Assembly (NCBI GenBank): GCA_029747015.1
Contig: JAKOGI010000354.1
Location: 141,501 to 205,500 of the forward strand
Reading direction: 5' to 3'
DNA: 64,000 nt
Source: Carnegiea gigantea
Taxonomy: Eukaryota; Streptophyta; Magnoliopsida; Caryophyllales; Cactaceae
Made by a program: the position numbers and the translations under genes. Numbering within the stretch: the first letter of the stretch is position 1; each line of letters opens with the position of its first letter. Positions 1 through 12,540 of the stretch are shown here, in pieces. The notes below the pieces were generated by a model. That model had not been told where the DNA came from. It searched no databases and saw nothing but the letters and a program-made list of their open reading frames with translations.

Positions 1-620
1 TCTAATCCCTTATAATTAATTCTTTCAGACATCTACAGACCCATGAACATTAAAGCACATAATGGGCCCATCTATTTCATTACTGGTATAGATGATTATT
101 CATGATATAGGTATGTGTACTTACTATCTCATCGCTACGAGGCGCTTGATGTGTTCAAACCCTTCGTAATAAAGGTGGAGACTCAATTAGAACGAAGAGT
201 TAAAACCCTTTGGAATGATCGAGGTCGTGAATACCTCTCTAATATGTTCAAAAAGTTCTGTGAGGAAAAAGGTATACAAAGATAGCTAACGATTGCACAC
301 ACCCCACAATAAAACGGTGTTGTGAAATGTAGGAATCGTACATTGCTTGACAATGGTCAGGTCAATGATGGCACATGCAAACCTCCCAATCAGTTTTTAT
401 GGGGATGTGTTGCCTACGACAACCTATATCCTTAACCGTATGCCAAGTAGGAGTATAGCTGCTATACCATATGAGTTATAGTTTGGTAAGAAGGCATCCT
501 TGGACCATTTACGTCCATAGGGTTCGGCTAGCTATGTGCATAACCCAACCCACAAAGACAAAAAACTTGGTCCAAAGGCCACAAAAATGATGATCATTAG
601 ATATCCCGCACAATCTAAAG
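1..620 (+). pseudogene. Copia integrase core fragment
   Basis: Translating + gives degraded Copia integrase motifs: a GPIYFITGIDDYS-like block near the start, WNDRGREYLS around 211-240, a CEEKGIQR block around 262-285, then a PQ-NGVVKCRNRT block near 303-341. Intact integrases read NGVVERRNRT there, so the catalytic Glu of the D-D-E triad appears to be Lys. In-frame stops occur after GIQR and after HTPQ, and a frameshift precedes the FGS-AYVH block near 520-540. The 5' end is cut by the window edge. Confidence 0.75.
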
Positions 621-1282
621 GATATGTGATGTACAGGGAACACCCAATGGTGGCATGACAGAAATAAAATCCCGCAATGTCGACTTTCTTGAGGATAAGT
701 TCTCGACTATTGGTGTAACCAAGAAGGATGTTGAACTGTTTGAGTTACAGCAAGACATTCGGTGAGGGGGAGAATTTGAACTCTAACTAAGACACCAAAG
801 ATTGTATATCTCCCCTATCCGAAAGGAACGGGGGAGACTTATCTGCTCAGGAGAATAAGATTCATCCACAATCTCCAATACATGAGGAGAGTCAACCAGT
901 GAATGAGGTCCGTCCTTAATCTCATGTTCTCGAACATATAATTAGTCCAAATGTTCAGGATCCCATGCCCCAAAGGATAGTGGGAGTAATTCTTCACATG
1001 CTCAGGGTCCCACACCTTTTAGAGAAAGGGGAAGGGATGCCTCACCTAGGCATACGAGCAATGAAGGTCCCAGGATCCAAAGGAGTGAGCATGTTAGAAT
1101 TCCTCGATGATATTTCCAAATCGAAGAGAAAATATTCCTATGCACTCTCTTGGAAGTTGAGGAGTCTACCTCTTATCAAGAAGAGATTGATTCACCAAAC
1201 CACAGAGTAGATGGACACTATAAGAGATGACATGGACTCAATGGCGAGAGACAAGCTTTGAGAACTTATTAATCTTCCACCC
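621..1282 (+). other. Copia integrase C-terminus/linker, degenerate
   Basis: This stretch lies between the integrase and reverse transcriptase blocks, where Copia polyproteins have a poorly conserved linker. Remnants such as a QDIR-GGEF motif at about 751-775 are visible, but no continuous frame survives. The 81-codon open frame at 965-1210 shows no recognisable domain. Confidence 0.4.
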
Positions 1283-2695
1283 CAACGTAAGTCTATCAGA
1301 AACAAGTGGATTTTCTATATAAAATATCGGGAAGATGGTTCAATCGATAAGTTCAAGGCTCGTCTAATGGTGAAAGGCTTTACCCAAATTGAGGGTATAG
1401 ACTATGAAGAGACATTTTCTCCTGCGGTGAGATTTGCCTCTATTCGCTTACTCTTAGCCCCGGTTTGCTCATTTGGACTTAGATTTGTTTTAAATGGACA
1501 TAAAGACTGATTTTCTCAATGGTAGCCTTGAGAAAGAGATCTATATGAATCAATCCATTGATTTTGTATCAAAGGGACAATAGGACAAGTTATGTCATCT
1601 TAAAAGGTCCATATATGGTCTTAAGCAGTCTTCTAAATCTTGGTACTTAAGATCCATGAAGTCATAACTTCATTTGGTTTATCTATGCTTTCAGAAGACC
1701 ATTGTGTGTATGTCAAAAGATCAACCGGGGGGATTATGTTTCTTACCCTATATGTTGATGGCATACTATTGGTTGAGAACAACTTGGAGATGATCGAAGC
1801 CACTAAGAAGTGGTTATCCTTGGTCTTTGAGATGAAGGATATGGGTGAAGCTAGGTATGTCTTATGCATAGAAATAATCAGAAATCATCCTAAGAAACTC
1901 TTAGGTATGAGCCAGGATGCATATATTAACAAAGTCTTAGAACAATTTCGAATGCATTATTCCAAACCCGTAGACACTCCAGTTGAGAAATGTTTAATCT
2001 TAAGCCTCGACCAATGCCCAAAAATATATAATGAAAAGGAGGCAATGAACAATGTCCCTTACACTAGTGCTGTAGGAAGTTTAATGTATGCCATGTTATG
2101 CACACGACCTGATATTTGCTTCGCAATTAATTTGGTAAGTCATTACCAGAGCAACCCAAGACTTGCTCATTAGCAAGCTGTCAAGAGAATCATACGCTAC
2201 CTTCGTGGTAAAATTGACTTGGTCCTGTGCTATCATGGTAGGGACCTTAATTTGAGAGGATACTCAGATGCCAACTAGGGTGTTGACCCGGATGGTTCCA
2301 GGTCAACCTCAGGCTGTGTCTTCACCCTGGGTAGGGGAGTCATATCATGGTGCAGTAAAAGTAGGATTGCATAGCTCTGCCAACTATGGAGGCAGAGGAC
2401 GTCTCATGTAGCCTAGTCACATAGGAGGCAATGTGGCTTTAGAGTTTCCTTTAGAATCTGGATCTCACCCCTAGGGTTGATGACCCTGTTGAGATGCTAT
2501 GTGACAACACAGTTGTCATCCAGTTCACTAAAGATCCAAAGTTCCATCAGAAAATCAAGCACATTAAGAGGCGTTATTACTTCGTGCAAAACGCTATAAA
2601 GATAAAGGAAGTTTCCTTGCTGATCCGTTAACTAAGCTAATTCCTAAAGATGCTTTGAAAGCACATGCGTTAAGTCAAGGGCTTCGTAGAGTTTA
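1283..2695 (+). pseudogene. Copia reverse transcriptase-RNase H fragment
   Basis: The frame opens with [20 protein letters not shown] and [17 protein letters not shown], the Copia reverse transcriptase start, then breaks several times between about 1500 and 1640. The longest open piece (1640-2173) holds LYVDGILLVENN, where active enzymes have YVDD, so the second catalytic Asp has become Gly. Later come DMGEARYVLCIEI, PYTSAVGSLMYAMLCTRPDI and the RNase H blocks GYSDAN and STSGCVF. A final block near 2610-2695 resembles the ADPLTK end. It is a dead copy, presumably once the C-terminal half of a pol polyprotein. Confidence 0.85.
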
Positions 2696-2699
2696 GTTT

Positions 2700-3684
2700 T
2701 TAGATGAAATCTTGTTATGTATGACAGATACGTTCTTCTTGTAATGAGCATTTATAAAATAAAGTTTAGAGTTTCTTTTTCTAAATGCTTGATTTATTTG
2801 TTAGACATGTTAAATGTCACAGGTTTCTGATTGACCTAGTCACACAGTCAATCGCCCTGATGCTTGAGTAGCAGGCAGGAAGAGACTAAATTACATTGGC
2901 ACTAAGTGTGCAATATTAATCACTCATACTGCATGTGTATGAATAAGATAAGATATAGTCGCCTTAGTAAGTCTAAGATGAGACTAGAGGAATTCGAATA
3001 TGAGATATAACTTCATGTTGAAGCTTTAAAAGTCGAATCTTGAGTGTCAAGATTAACATTTAATATATTAATCTAGTGGCTCAAGTAAGATTTTTGGGTG
3101 AAAATCTAGACTGAATATTCCCATGCCGTATAGAGTGAGGAGCCTAGTTAAGTGGAAGCTATGTCATGACATACATCTCATACTGTATATGCTTAAAAGA
3201 CGACCCATACATGGAGTCACGATTGATCTCCCTATCTCTTGTCAATGTGTGGCCCTACAGACGATGACCCTTTGACTTAAAGCTATGGTATGAAATCGAA
3301 GCCTAATGTTGACACTTTAATGTGCTTCTCAATGGCCATGATGTACAGGTTCAACGAGAACATGTTAGGAATGTAATTAACCTAAGATGCAATATCATGA
3401 GTGCTTAAGGAAAAATTTATCTATCATCACCATATCAGCTGGGGCAATTATGTTGAGTATATAATCATATGATATATCAGGGCATAAGGGATTAGAAATT
3501 CCACTAGTGATGTTTGGGATGATTTAGGTATTGTATTTCATGAAAGTGTTATGTTAGTTAGATGGTAACTTAATATAACACTACTAATTATTTTTTTGGT
3601 TGCACGTTCTATTCCTGGTATGAGGCGTGAATAGTTGTGATTTATGGAAAGCATGTGCTTGAGGCCTACGTGGCTGAGTGGGAG
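2700..3684. other. No gene seen; Copia 3' untranslated or inserted DNA
   Basis: There is no coding similarity in this AT-rich stretch between the RNase H remnant and the probable 3' LTR. I see no inverted repeats or obvious duplication in it. Confidence 0.35.
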
Positions 3685-3941
3685 CTATTGATTGAGCCTA
3701 ATAAGGTTAGGCCGGACGGTCACTAATGTCACTTAGGGCAACAACCCTAGCTGCCCGCTAACCTATATAAGGAGACTCAGGGGGTTTAGCCTAGTGTAAT
3801 GAACAATCAGATCTCTCATACTCTCCCATTCCCCTCTCACGGCTACCCTACCATCCAGTGGGCTTTCGGGTTTAGGACGTGAAACCTTAGGCAACTCTAG
3901 TAGCCATCTAGCATTCGTATTGATGTGGGCTATTCCCAACA
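3685..3941 (+). repeat. Probable Copia 3' LTR
   Basis: A purine tract GAGTGGGAG at 3676-3684, typical of Copia polypurine tracts, is followed by about 257 bases that contain a TATA box (CTATATAAGG, about 3762-3771) and end in TTCCCAACA, a standard Copia LTR end. The expected TGTTGG start is degraded to TATTGA. The 5' LTR is outside the window, so the length is inferred from the tract and the end motif only. Confidence 0.5.
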
Positions 3942-5025
3942 GAGAATTCTACAATCAGATTAGTCCTAATTCATCCTATATAAAGGAAGAAGATAATAGG
4001 GGCAAACATCCCCCCGCCCCCCTTGAAAAGAAAAATCAAACAGTTGACAACTTGAAGCAAATCGCCTAACCTAAGCTTTTTTCAATCCCATAATTTTTGA
4101 AGATTCAAGACGAAGAAGAAGAACGGAGACAAGGCAACGAAAAAATAAATTAATTAATGAATAGATGGAGTTGGGAGTGGTAGCTAAAGGCGATTCAGTA
4201 GAAAATAACAAGTCTTTGTTATTAATAGTATTTGAAGTAATTTTGTGAAAATAATTCTAGTCAATATGGTCATTTTTACTGTACATAGCAATAAGCTAAT
4301 TGAAAAAATTCTTCCAAAGAGCTTTTTACAAAAGAATTTTTGGAGCCCGAAGCAGGTCTTCGCCAAACACCCCTATATATGTGTATTCATAAGAGAAGAT
4401 ACTAATCTTAGATGACTACACAAATGCCTTCAAGAAAAAAGTCAGATGCTTTCAAAAAAAATATAGATAAATTGCATAACACGGAGATTATTATCAAAAA
4501 TAAGAACAAAGAGTAAATGAGACATTATCCATTGTATAGGTCAGAAATGTAAAAATAGCAAACTTGGAATAGTTAAATACTGCCATATCCTTTTTCTTTT
4601 GTTTAGTTAAGTAGTGCAATACTTCAGAGATGCTTGCCTCTATTTATAGCCGAAGCTTTTCTTCATCATGTCATCTTATCCGCTGAGATTTTGCCACGTT
4701 CATCATTTCACACCACACATTATTAATCAAGGCACGTGTACTGTGTTTCAAATAGTCGTGATAGAAAAAAATTTCCAATTCATTAAAAATTCTCTGCTTT
4801 GGGGAAACTTTTATATTTGATAGACATAAATGTCTACATAATCAAATTTCCCTAAATTTTATTTTATTTTCATTTTGACGAGATGGATGGCAGGTAATTA
4901 TTGCCATTACATTCATACTCCGGTAAAAAATGATATTACACTTTCAAATGTTGCGTTTTCAGTTAATTAACATAGACTTGTACTGACAAACTTTCCGAGA
5001 ATTGATCTGCACAGATCAGTGGTCA
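3942..5025. other. Unassigned AT-rich DNA between two retrotransposons
   Basis: No credible open frame, repeat or RNA gene is visible. Short C-rich (about 4008-4021) and A-rich runs are the only features. This may be old host intergenic DNA. Confidence 0.4.
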
Positions 5026-5030
5026 GTTTT
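5026..5030. repeat. Target-site duplication GTTTT, left copy
   Basis: Five bases directly outside the left LTR, identical to 18165-18169 directly outside the right LTR. Confidence 0.85.
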
Positions 5031-7699
5031 TATCACACCCCAAATGTACCTAATTCACTGTTTGCGTTCTATTTATTAGTTGCACCAAGTAGAAGTAAAA
5101 TCTCAAATGATCGGGGCGTTACCGCCGTCCAAAAAGAATAAGGCTTTGCTTGTAAACAATAATTAAAGCAACCCTGAACAACGTTTACCATCACAAGGCA
5201 TTCACTCAACCATAACCTATCTGAACCATATATGAACAGTTCTACTATCAAAACATTCAACTATCTCAAGGTTTACACCAAAATATAGTAACTCTTGTAG
5301 AGTATACAGTTCGAACATCAAAATATTTCACAATACAGTGCTAAAAGCATCTCAACACTAATATACCATTGTTCCAATTCGGACTTCCTTGCTCACTTAT
5401 TGCCTTCAGTTGGCCTGTCAGTCTGGAGGTGATTCACTGAACATTTTTCTAAAACAAAACATGAAAACATTTCCAATTGTGAGCCGAAGCTCAGTACGTG
5501 CATTCCTGTATTGTTCAATGCTCATGGAGGAACTGGTTGGGTTCGCATTACAACTCATTTTAATTTAAAATAAGGAATGAAATAAATATAAAACTGCATT
5601 GTCAATTATTATCTGATAGTGAACCCCTAGTAACTGTAACGATCTAAAGATAGGTGTACACCTGCCAAATCGATCGGAGGACCTGGCCTGTAGCCGCGTG
5701 GGTAACTGAAGGACAATGCCCTGTAACTGATAACTGATGGGATCCCTATTTATGTGATAAATCAGTGATTAAACTGATTCATTGATGTGCTTCCTAAAAC
5801 ATTAAAATTTTGATAAATACGTACTGATTTCTACAGATACAGATAATGAACGTACCTGGGGCTTTTAATGAAATGTCACTGAGTAAGATTATGCACAACA
5901 GGGGAGAAAATGACAGATTAGGCCCTAATTCTGTACAAAAATATTGTTATAGGAACATATAGTTAGCAAATATATTCATTTTTATGGTTAATACTTTAGT
6001 AAAAGAAAAAGTAAAGCATAATAGGGGCTAAAGTAAATGACTCGCAACCTAAACTCCCGACCTCCATTTAAGACTAATTCCCCAATATTGCAATCTTAAG
6101 AAGTCTCAAAAAACTTTCATTTAGAACACAAAACATGATTCCCACAATAGGGCTCCTAAAATAGGGTTAGAACACAAGCGTGCCAGTTTTAGTCTAACCT
6201 GTACAGTTCTCGCAAAATGGCCATAACGTTTGCCACAGTCTTCAAAATAAGGCGATTCCAAGGCATTTGAAAGCTAGCTCACTGATACATCTGCCCATCA
6301 AAAATCATAATTATTGGTGGGGCCGTTCATTAGCAGTTTATTAGCAAAGCTTGCCCTGTTTTCTGTCATTTTCAGCCCCACTGTCATTACTCTTTTCTTT
6401 CTTTTCACCTAAATCCCATCTAAAAATACTCCTTAAGATCATGTAACAAAGTTTTAGTCCTTCACATCACCATACTAAGCCATAATACTCAATTTCACTT
6501 CATGATCATATCCATCAAATTTTTGGTTCTTCTCTTTCTCAATCTCACTCCAAATACATCCCTAATCTTATATATTTATATGAGTGGGCAAAATGACCCT
6601 TTATAATCAATTGGGGAAATTTTCATAATCCACCCCTTTTTTAAGAATCACATCAAATCATTTTTTTCAGGTCAAAGAACGCATCCAAGATTCATTTTGC
6701 ATCAACACATAAGCAACCAACATGCTTAATGCCAAAATCATTCAAGCCATGCATTACTTGCCAAAACCCTAGCCTGCAACCAACTTACTTCCTCTTCATC
6801 TCATCAAAAGTCACCAAAGACACCCTCATAAACATTAATAGAGATTAAAACCACTAAATCAAATACAACAATCCAACCTTAGGCTTGTATGATCATGAAT
6901 AACCCTAACCCTAACATGCTCCAAATTCAATCTACAATTACAAACATCAAAATAAGTCTTGTTTCCATCCAAAGAACCTGATCAAAACCCAAATCACAAA
7001 ACAAAAATCAAATGAAAAGAATCCAAGTTGAGATCACTTACTTGGAGCTTGAAAAGAAAGTGATGGAGGTGATGTTTGGTGGTTTTGGAGAATGAGGATG
7101 GTGGCTTGTGGTTCTAGGGTGTCGGGGCTAGCGGCAACAACCACAAAATGGTAGCAACTGGTCGGAAAACACCAAGAAACAGCAGTAGCAGAAGAGGGGG
7201 GCAGGTCGTGGTTAGAGAGAGAGAGACGAGAGAGAGATGTGGGTTGAATTTAGTTGTATTTTTTTGACTTATCAACAACTTAGCTGAATTTATACCTCCA
7301 AATGTAGCCTTTTACTAACCATGGTTAAGCTTGAATTATGGAAATTAGCTAAGTTAACAATGCAAACTTGTTAGGCTTCAAATTGGGCCGAAATAAGTTG
7401 GCTTCGGAAATAAAACGCCCAATAACGATAACGTTTTTGCGTAACTCAAAATTAAATTTTTGTAATGTTACGGAAAACAAAATAAATCACTTAGATTAAA
7501 CATATTATGGCCTACTATCAGTTCTCCTAAAATTTTCGTTAATAACTAAATAAATAAATAAAACCCAAATTTCCAAGTGAGGGCCCAAATGAAATTATTT
7601 TTTTTCACCGAGATGATAAAATGCGATAAATAAATATGAGAAAGTCATTAATGTGAGGTAATTAAATAAATAAACATAATCTAAGGTTGGGCTATTACA
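5031..7699 (-). repeat. 3' LTR of the chromovirus (left copy)
   Basis: It aligns along its whole length with 15482-18164. The right boundary reads GGGCTATTACA in both copies. The left end reads TATCACACCCC where the other copy reads TGTAATAGCC, so it has drifted. It includes a GA-rich run near 7216-7240 and short open frames that also occur in the other LTR and are not genes. Substitutions and small indels are frequent between the copies, pointing to an old insertion. Confidence 0.92.
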
Positions 7700-7716
7700 G
7701 CCTTCCCTCCTTAAAG
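7700..7716 (-). other. Polypurine tract
   Basis: On the - strand the bases next to the 3' LTR read CTTTAAGGAGGGAAGGC, immediately followed by TGTAATAGCCC, the LTR start. This is the expected plus-strand primer position. Confidence 0.75.
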
Positions 7717-7745
7717 AGTATCGTCCTCGAAACTTATGAACTTTA

Positions 7746-8160
7746 TCATGCATGCAAGATTGCCTCAAATAAATGTGGGTACTTGACTTTCATTTCCTCT
7801 TCAGTCTCCCAAGTGGCTTCTTGGGAGGTATGATTTGTCCAAAGCACCTTGACTAAAGGTATTTGCTTGTCACGAAGTTGCTTAATCCTGCAATCTAGTA
7901 TTTGGATTGGACACCCCTTATATACTAGATCCTCAGTGATTTCAATAGGTTCATATACAGTGGTGCGGTTCGGATCTGGAATGTACTTCCTGAGCTGATA
8001 GATGTGAAACACGTTGTGCATGTGTTCTAGTTCTACTGGCAAATCCAGTTGATATGCTACGAGATTTAACTTTTCAATGATTTCGTAAGGTCCAATATAT
8101 CTTGGGCTCAATTTGTCTCGTACTCTGAACCTCTTGATACCCTTAGTTGACGAAACTTTC
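7746..8160 (-). pseudogene. Chromovirus integrase C-terminal region with chromodomain
   Basis: The open part (8111-7746) reads SPRYIGPYEIIEKL, then HNVFHIYQLRKYIPDP, the conserved C-terminal GPY/F module of Gypsy integrases. It is followed by a chromodomain with VKVLWTNHTSQEATWE and a terminal KYPHLF. In chromoviruses this domain binds modified histones and directs integration into heterochromatin (family knowledge). It closes the polyprotein, about 50 bases before the 3' LTR. This end is the best preserved part of the element. Confidence 0.9.
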
Positions 8161-8422
8161 AGAAAAACTTTATCGCCTACTTGAAACTCCAGAGGTCTCC
8201 TTCTCTTGGCCGCATAACTTTTTTACTGACTCTGGGCAACCCTAATATGCTCCCGAATCCTTTTTATTATTTTAATGGTTTCTTGGATCATTTCAGGACC
8301 TATGATCAGTGCCTCGTCCAAATCACTCCAGCACAGTGGGTTCTACATTTTGTTCCATATAAAGCATCAAACGGGGCCATTTTGATAGTGGATTGGTAGC
8401 TATTGTCATTAAAAAAACTCCA

Positions 8423-8900
8423 CTAACAGTAAATCGTCTTCCCATTTCCCGTGAAACTCAATACATAAGCTTTTAACATGTCCTCTAGAATTTTATTCAT
8501 TCTTTCTGTTTGCCCATCTGTTTTAGGGTGATAAGAGCTACTAAAGTTCAATTTGGTCCCGAAGGCTTTTTGAAGTGCTTGCCAAAAATAGGCTTGGAAT
8601 CTTTGGTTCCTATCTGATACTATGTCTAAGGGGATCCCGTACAGGCGGACTATCTCCTTAATATACAGTTGGGCTAGTTTTTTAACTCCCCAAGTATCCC
8701 TAATTGGCAGAAAATGCGCCAACTTGGTAAGTTGATCAACTATGACCCAGATAGCATTCTTCTTTGAGGCAGAAAGGGATAAACTCATAACGAAATCCAT
8801 TGAGATTGAATCCCACTTCCAAGTGGGAATCTCTAGGGGTCGCAGTTCATCCACAGGACGCTGATGCTCTGATTTAACCTTCTAGCAAGTTAGACACTTG
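8423..8900 (-). pseudogene. Chromovirus integrase core
   Basis: The - strand frame 8854-8423 carries WDSISMDFV (first catalytic Asp), IVSDRNQRFQ (second, normally SDRD-RF) and YHPKTDGQTERMN (the Glu), so the D-D-E triad is still readable. The usual GP-G-LQPL linker precedes it as DELRPLEIPTWKW. The zinc-binding HHCC domain upstream (about 8880-9010) is only partly readable and interrupted. The frame breaks again near 8425, before the C-terminal module. Confidence 0.9.
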
Positions 8901-9017
8901 TCTAGATATTCTGTAACCTCCTTCTTCATATGTATTGTCTTAAGTCTCTGAACATCTTGGTGCCTCCTGGATGTATCGAGTAGTGAGTATTATGAGCCCC
9001 CTCTAGGATCTGTTTCC

Positions 9018-10326
9018 TCAATTCCTCATTTTTGGGTACACATAGGCAATTTTGGAACCGCATGGTCCCATCCTCATGTACTCAAACCCAGGGGACTTCC
9101 CTTTTTCTAAATTTTGCTTTATTCTGTGGAGTTCAGGATCACTTTCCTGGTTCACCTGAATTTCCTTCACTATGGACGGCTGTAAAGTAAGTGCTGATAA
9201 TTGAACATTTGCTTGCCCATGGGACACTAGTTGAATTTCGAAGTCCTTAAGTTCTCTCAACAGACTTAATTGGGTAATCACCACAGTGTTTGGGTTATGT
9301 CGCACTTTCCTACTCAGGGCATCCACTACAATATTTGCTTTTTCTGGATGATATTGAATCTACAAATCATAATCTTTAAGCAACTCAAGCCAACACCGTT
9401 GTCCCAAATTGAGCTCCTTCTGGGTGAAGATATACTTCAGACTTTGATGGTCAGTATAGATCTTGTGTGGTACCCTATATAAGTAATGTCTTCAAATTTT
9501 ATATGCAAAGACCGCGGTTGCTAACTCCAGGTCATGGGTAGGGTAATTTTTCTCATAAGGCTTGAGCTATCGAGAGGCATAAGCTACTATTTTGTCTTCC
9601 TGCATCAGTACACACCCCAAACCGTTCTTCAAAGCATCACTATAAATGGTATACTCTTTACCCTCTACTGGTAGTGTTAGGATTAGGGCGGTAGTTAATT
9701 GTTGTCTTAACTCCTGAAAGGCTCTTTCACACTTCTCTGTTCACTCAAATCTATTCACTTTCTTCAACAGGTTGGTCAGGGGTGAAGCTATTTTTGAAAA
9801 ATCCTTAACCAACCTTCGATAATAGCCCGCTAAACCCAAAAAGCTTCTAATCTCAATGAAGTTTGTAGGTCTTGACCATTCCATGATTGGCTTCACCTTC
9901 CAGGGGTCAACTTTGACTCCTTCTTTTATAACCACATGTCCCAAGATTACCACTTCTTCCAACCAAAATTCACACTTCTTTAATTTGCCATAAAGTTGAT
10001 GCTCCCTCAAGGTTTGTAACACCATCCTCAAATGATCAGCATGTTTTCCTCTGTCCTTAGAATAGATAAAGATGTCATCTATGAACACCACTACAAACTT
10101 TTCTAGATAGGGTCTCAAGACCCTGTTCAAGATCTATAAAGGCTAGGGGGCATTGGTGAGACCAAATGGCATCACTGTAAACTCATAGTGACCATACCTG
10201 ATCCTAAACACAGTCTTGGAGATGTCTTCGAGTTTAATCCTAAGTTGATAGTACCATGACCTCAAATCAATCTTAGAGAAAACTCGTACTCCTTGCAGTT
10301 GCTCAAACAAGCCATCTATTCATAGC
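9018..10326 (-). pseudogene. Chromovirus RT (palm/thumb) and RNase H, right part of RT lost to insertion
   Basis: From right to left: [20 protein letters not shown] (about 10321-10260); the catalytic block [11 protein letters not shown] in the frame 10130-9741, followed by [25 protein letters not shown] and [17 protein letters not shown]; then RNase H remnants near 9650-9330 ending in DALSRKVRHNP. The FIDD catalytic pair is kept. Stops and frameshifts separate the blocks. The 5' part of the RT lies on the far side of the nested insertion, at 12194-12470. The 9326-9018 frame is the linker to integrase. Confidence 0.9.
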
Positions 10327-12198
10327 AAAGGTGTATGACAATTTTGAGTGAAAAATAAAAGCCGCAAGCGTACAGCTTTCGCTGTAGTACTTGAGGGTCA
10401 TGTCCAAGGGGACAAGGGATGAAATTAAAGTCACTAGAAAAACTATTAAACTAACATGAAATTAATTAAGCCAAATGACCTTTGATACTTAAATAATTCC
10501 AACGAATGAACTATCAATAATCAGAGTTATTTAACTAAATCAAAGAGAAACCACTTAACATGTATTAAAGGAACTGCTAGAGCTAAACCTATCCTTTCTC
10601 TAATATCATAATTGAAGTGTATTGATTAAGAAGACAACAAAGTAAGAGATAAAATGAATGAGATGAAAGAGAAGCAAGATAATTACCTCACTGTAGTGTA
10701 TAATGAATTGACTGTACCAAAGAGAACATGAAGGACATGAGCATCCTAACCTAACATAAAGCTCAACCCCATCTTCAAATCCACCCCCATCTCACAACCA
10801 AATTAACCCCAGGAACAAAATAGCGATGAGAGCAGAGAAAGAGCAGGAGTATCTTGGCTAATGAAGCTCGACCCAGCTCGAGTCTCGCTGCCCCATTAAT
10901 GATTAATCCAGCAAACAATAATCTCAACACTCAGTTTCACCATAACCACATAAAACCAAACTACAACTGGGTATAACCCTAAATTAAAATCTAAAAACAG
11001 TAAGCAATAGGGCAAAACATAAATCTGAATCGAGCAATTCACCAAGACAACTAGAAAAACAGGGGAAAGAGGCTTCAAAATTTCAACCAAGAACAACCAT
11101 ACATGAGCTTCCAAGCTTGTTCAAAACGACAGATTCACCATCACCATAGCTTCGAGTTCACAAACAAAGAAAGAAGACAAATAGGGGCAAATTCAGGGGA
11201 GGGAAATTTCAGGATTTTCAGCCACACTTAGCTAAAAGAATTGCAAGAGATTAAACATAGAAATCAAACCAACAAATCAAGAACCTGATGAGCTTTACAG
11301 AGACACCATTAAACGCCGAATGCTCGAACAAAGAAACCATCAACATGGACCTGAATTTGCAAATTCCTCAACTACAATATGATGTTCTAATAATCTCAAC
11401 TAATCAAAAACATGCTACAAGACTTTCAAAGGCTAAGAATCAAATCTGGGAACCAAAATGAAATCAAAGAAATTGCAACGAAATTAAACCCTAGATTCCT
11501 AAACTCGAATTAAACTAACAAAGAATCCTAAAATTGAACCTAAAAATGAAAACCTAACCTAGATTACCCAGCTTTCACGCCGTAGCCTTCATTTATAGTC
11601 CTTCAAGCTCATCTCCCCTTCGATCTTAGCCGTCGATCTGGGCATGCATGGATGGTGAAGATGATGCAAGCTGGCATGCTGTGGCGTGTTGATGGTGCTT
11701 GTGGTGCCCTGGTGTTCGAAAGAGAGAGAGGGACAGAGGGAGAGGGATGGAATCGAAGGAGAGAGGATGAAGATGATGGAGTGAGGAGGGTTTCGGGTTC
11801 TCTGGTTTTTGGGGCCTGTTTGGCCGAGAGAGAGGAGAGAAAAAGTGAGAGTAAGTGAAATAAAAGGGGGGGTTAAGAGGTCATGCGAGCTACACGTGGG
11901 ACTGGGGGGAAGTGAGTAGCGCGTGCACGGCACGTGGGAATGGTTGTTTTATTTTTAATTTAATTTCTTTTTATTATTATTTTGGGTTATAATGGGCATT
12001 TAGGTTGGGTTCGAGTCAATTTGGCCTAACTCTATCATTTTCGATATTTTTCCATCTTTTTCTCACTTTTTTTCCAAAATATTCAAAACCTACAAAACGA
12101 AATAAAATCAAAAAAAACCTGAAAATAACAATTATAACGAGCATAAATCCGGTATAAAAGTATCGTAAAAATGACACATTTTTGACATGAACAAAAGG
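10327..12198. mobile_element. Nested LTR-like insertion (probable solo LTR) with AAAGG duplication
   Basis: The RT frame is interrupted between KNKYPF (near 12200) and IDGLFEQ (near 10320). The inserted block, 10332-12193 (1862 bp), begins TGTATGAC and ends CATGAACA, the TG...CA ends of an LTR. It is flanked by AAAGG at 10327-10331 and 12194-12198. A CGCAAGCGTAC motif lies near its left end. A possible TATA box on - (CTATAAATGAAGG, about 11588-11600) suggests - orientation. No protein domain is visible and I see no second LTR inside, so a solo LTR left by recombination is the simplest reading; a non-coding TRIM/LARD element is possible. Confidence 0.8.
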
Positions 12199-12470
12199 GT
12201 ACTTATTTTTTATGGTGATATTGTTTAACTTCTTATAGTCAATACATAGCCTTAAGGTTCCATCTTTTTTTTTTTTTTTTAACGAACAACACTGGGGCAC
12301 CCTATGGTGACAGACTTGGTCTAATAAATTCCTTATGTAACAGCTCATCCAACTGAATCTTCAGCTCCTTACGCTCAGTTGGGGTCATATGATATGGGGC
12401 TTTGGAGATAGGTTGGGCACCAGGGATTAATTCAATTGCAAAATCAATTTCCCTCTGCGAGGGTAGTCCT
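12194..12470 (-). pseudogene. Chromovirus RT, N-terminal part
   Basis: On - this reads [18 protein letters not shown], then [14 protein letters not shown], and then [17 protein letters not shown] and KNKYPF, the conserved start of Gypsy reverse transcriptase. There is a stop after SLSP and a poly-T/K expansion near 12266-12281. The frame then runs into the nested insertion. Removing that block and one AAAGG copy would rejoin the two RT halves near KYP-IDGLF, which supports the insertion model. Confidence 0.88.
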
Positions 12471-12540
12471 GGTAACTCTTCAGGAAAAACATCTTTAAAT
12501 TCGCAAACTACAGGAATATTTCATGCCTTCTCATTTTTGT

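Larger units (their letters stand above)
1..3941 (+). mobile_element. Ty1/Copia LTR retrotransposon, 3' part, decayed
   Basis: The + strand carries, in Copia order, an integrase core (about 1-620), a reverse transcriptase (about 1283-2170), an RNase H region (about 2170-2695) and a probable 3' LTR ending in CCAACA at 3941. Integrase before reverse transcriptase is diagnostic for Ty1/Copia. The 5' LTR, gag and protease lie outside the window. Many stops and frameshifts show that the copy is dead. About 1 kb (2700-3684) between RNase H and the probable LTR has no recognisable coding content and may be 3' untranslated region or a later insertion. Confidence 0.85.

Noticed and set aside
6898..6917. 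Telomere-like CCCTAACCCTAAC
   Set aside because: Only about two units, and the same bases occur in the other LTR (17354-17372), so it is part of the LTR and not an interstitial telomere.
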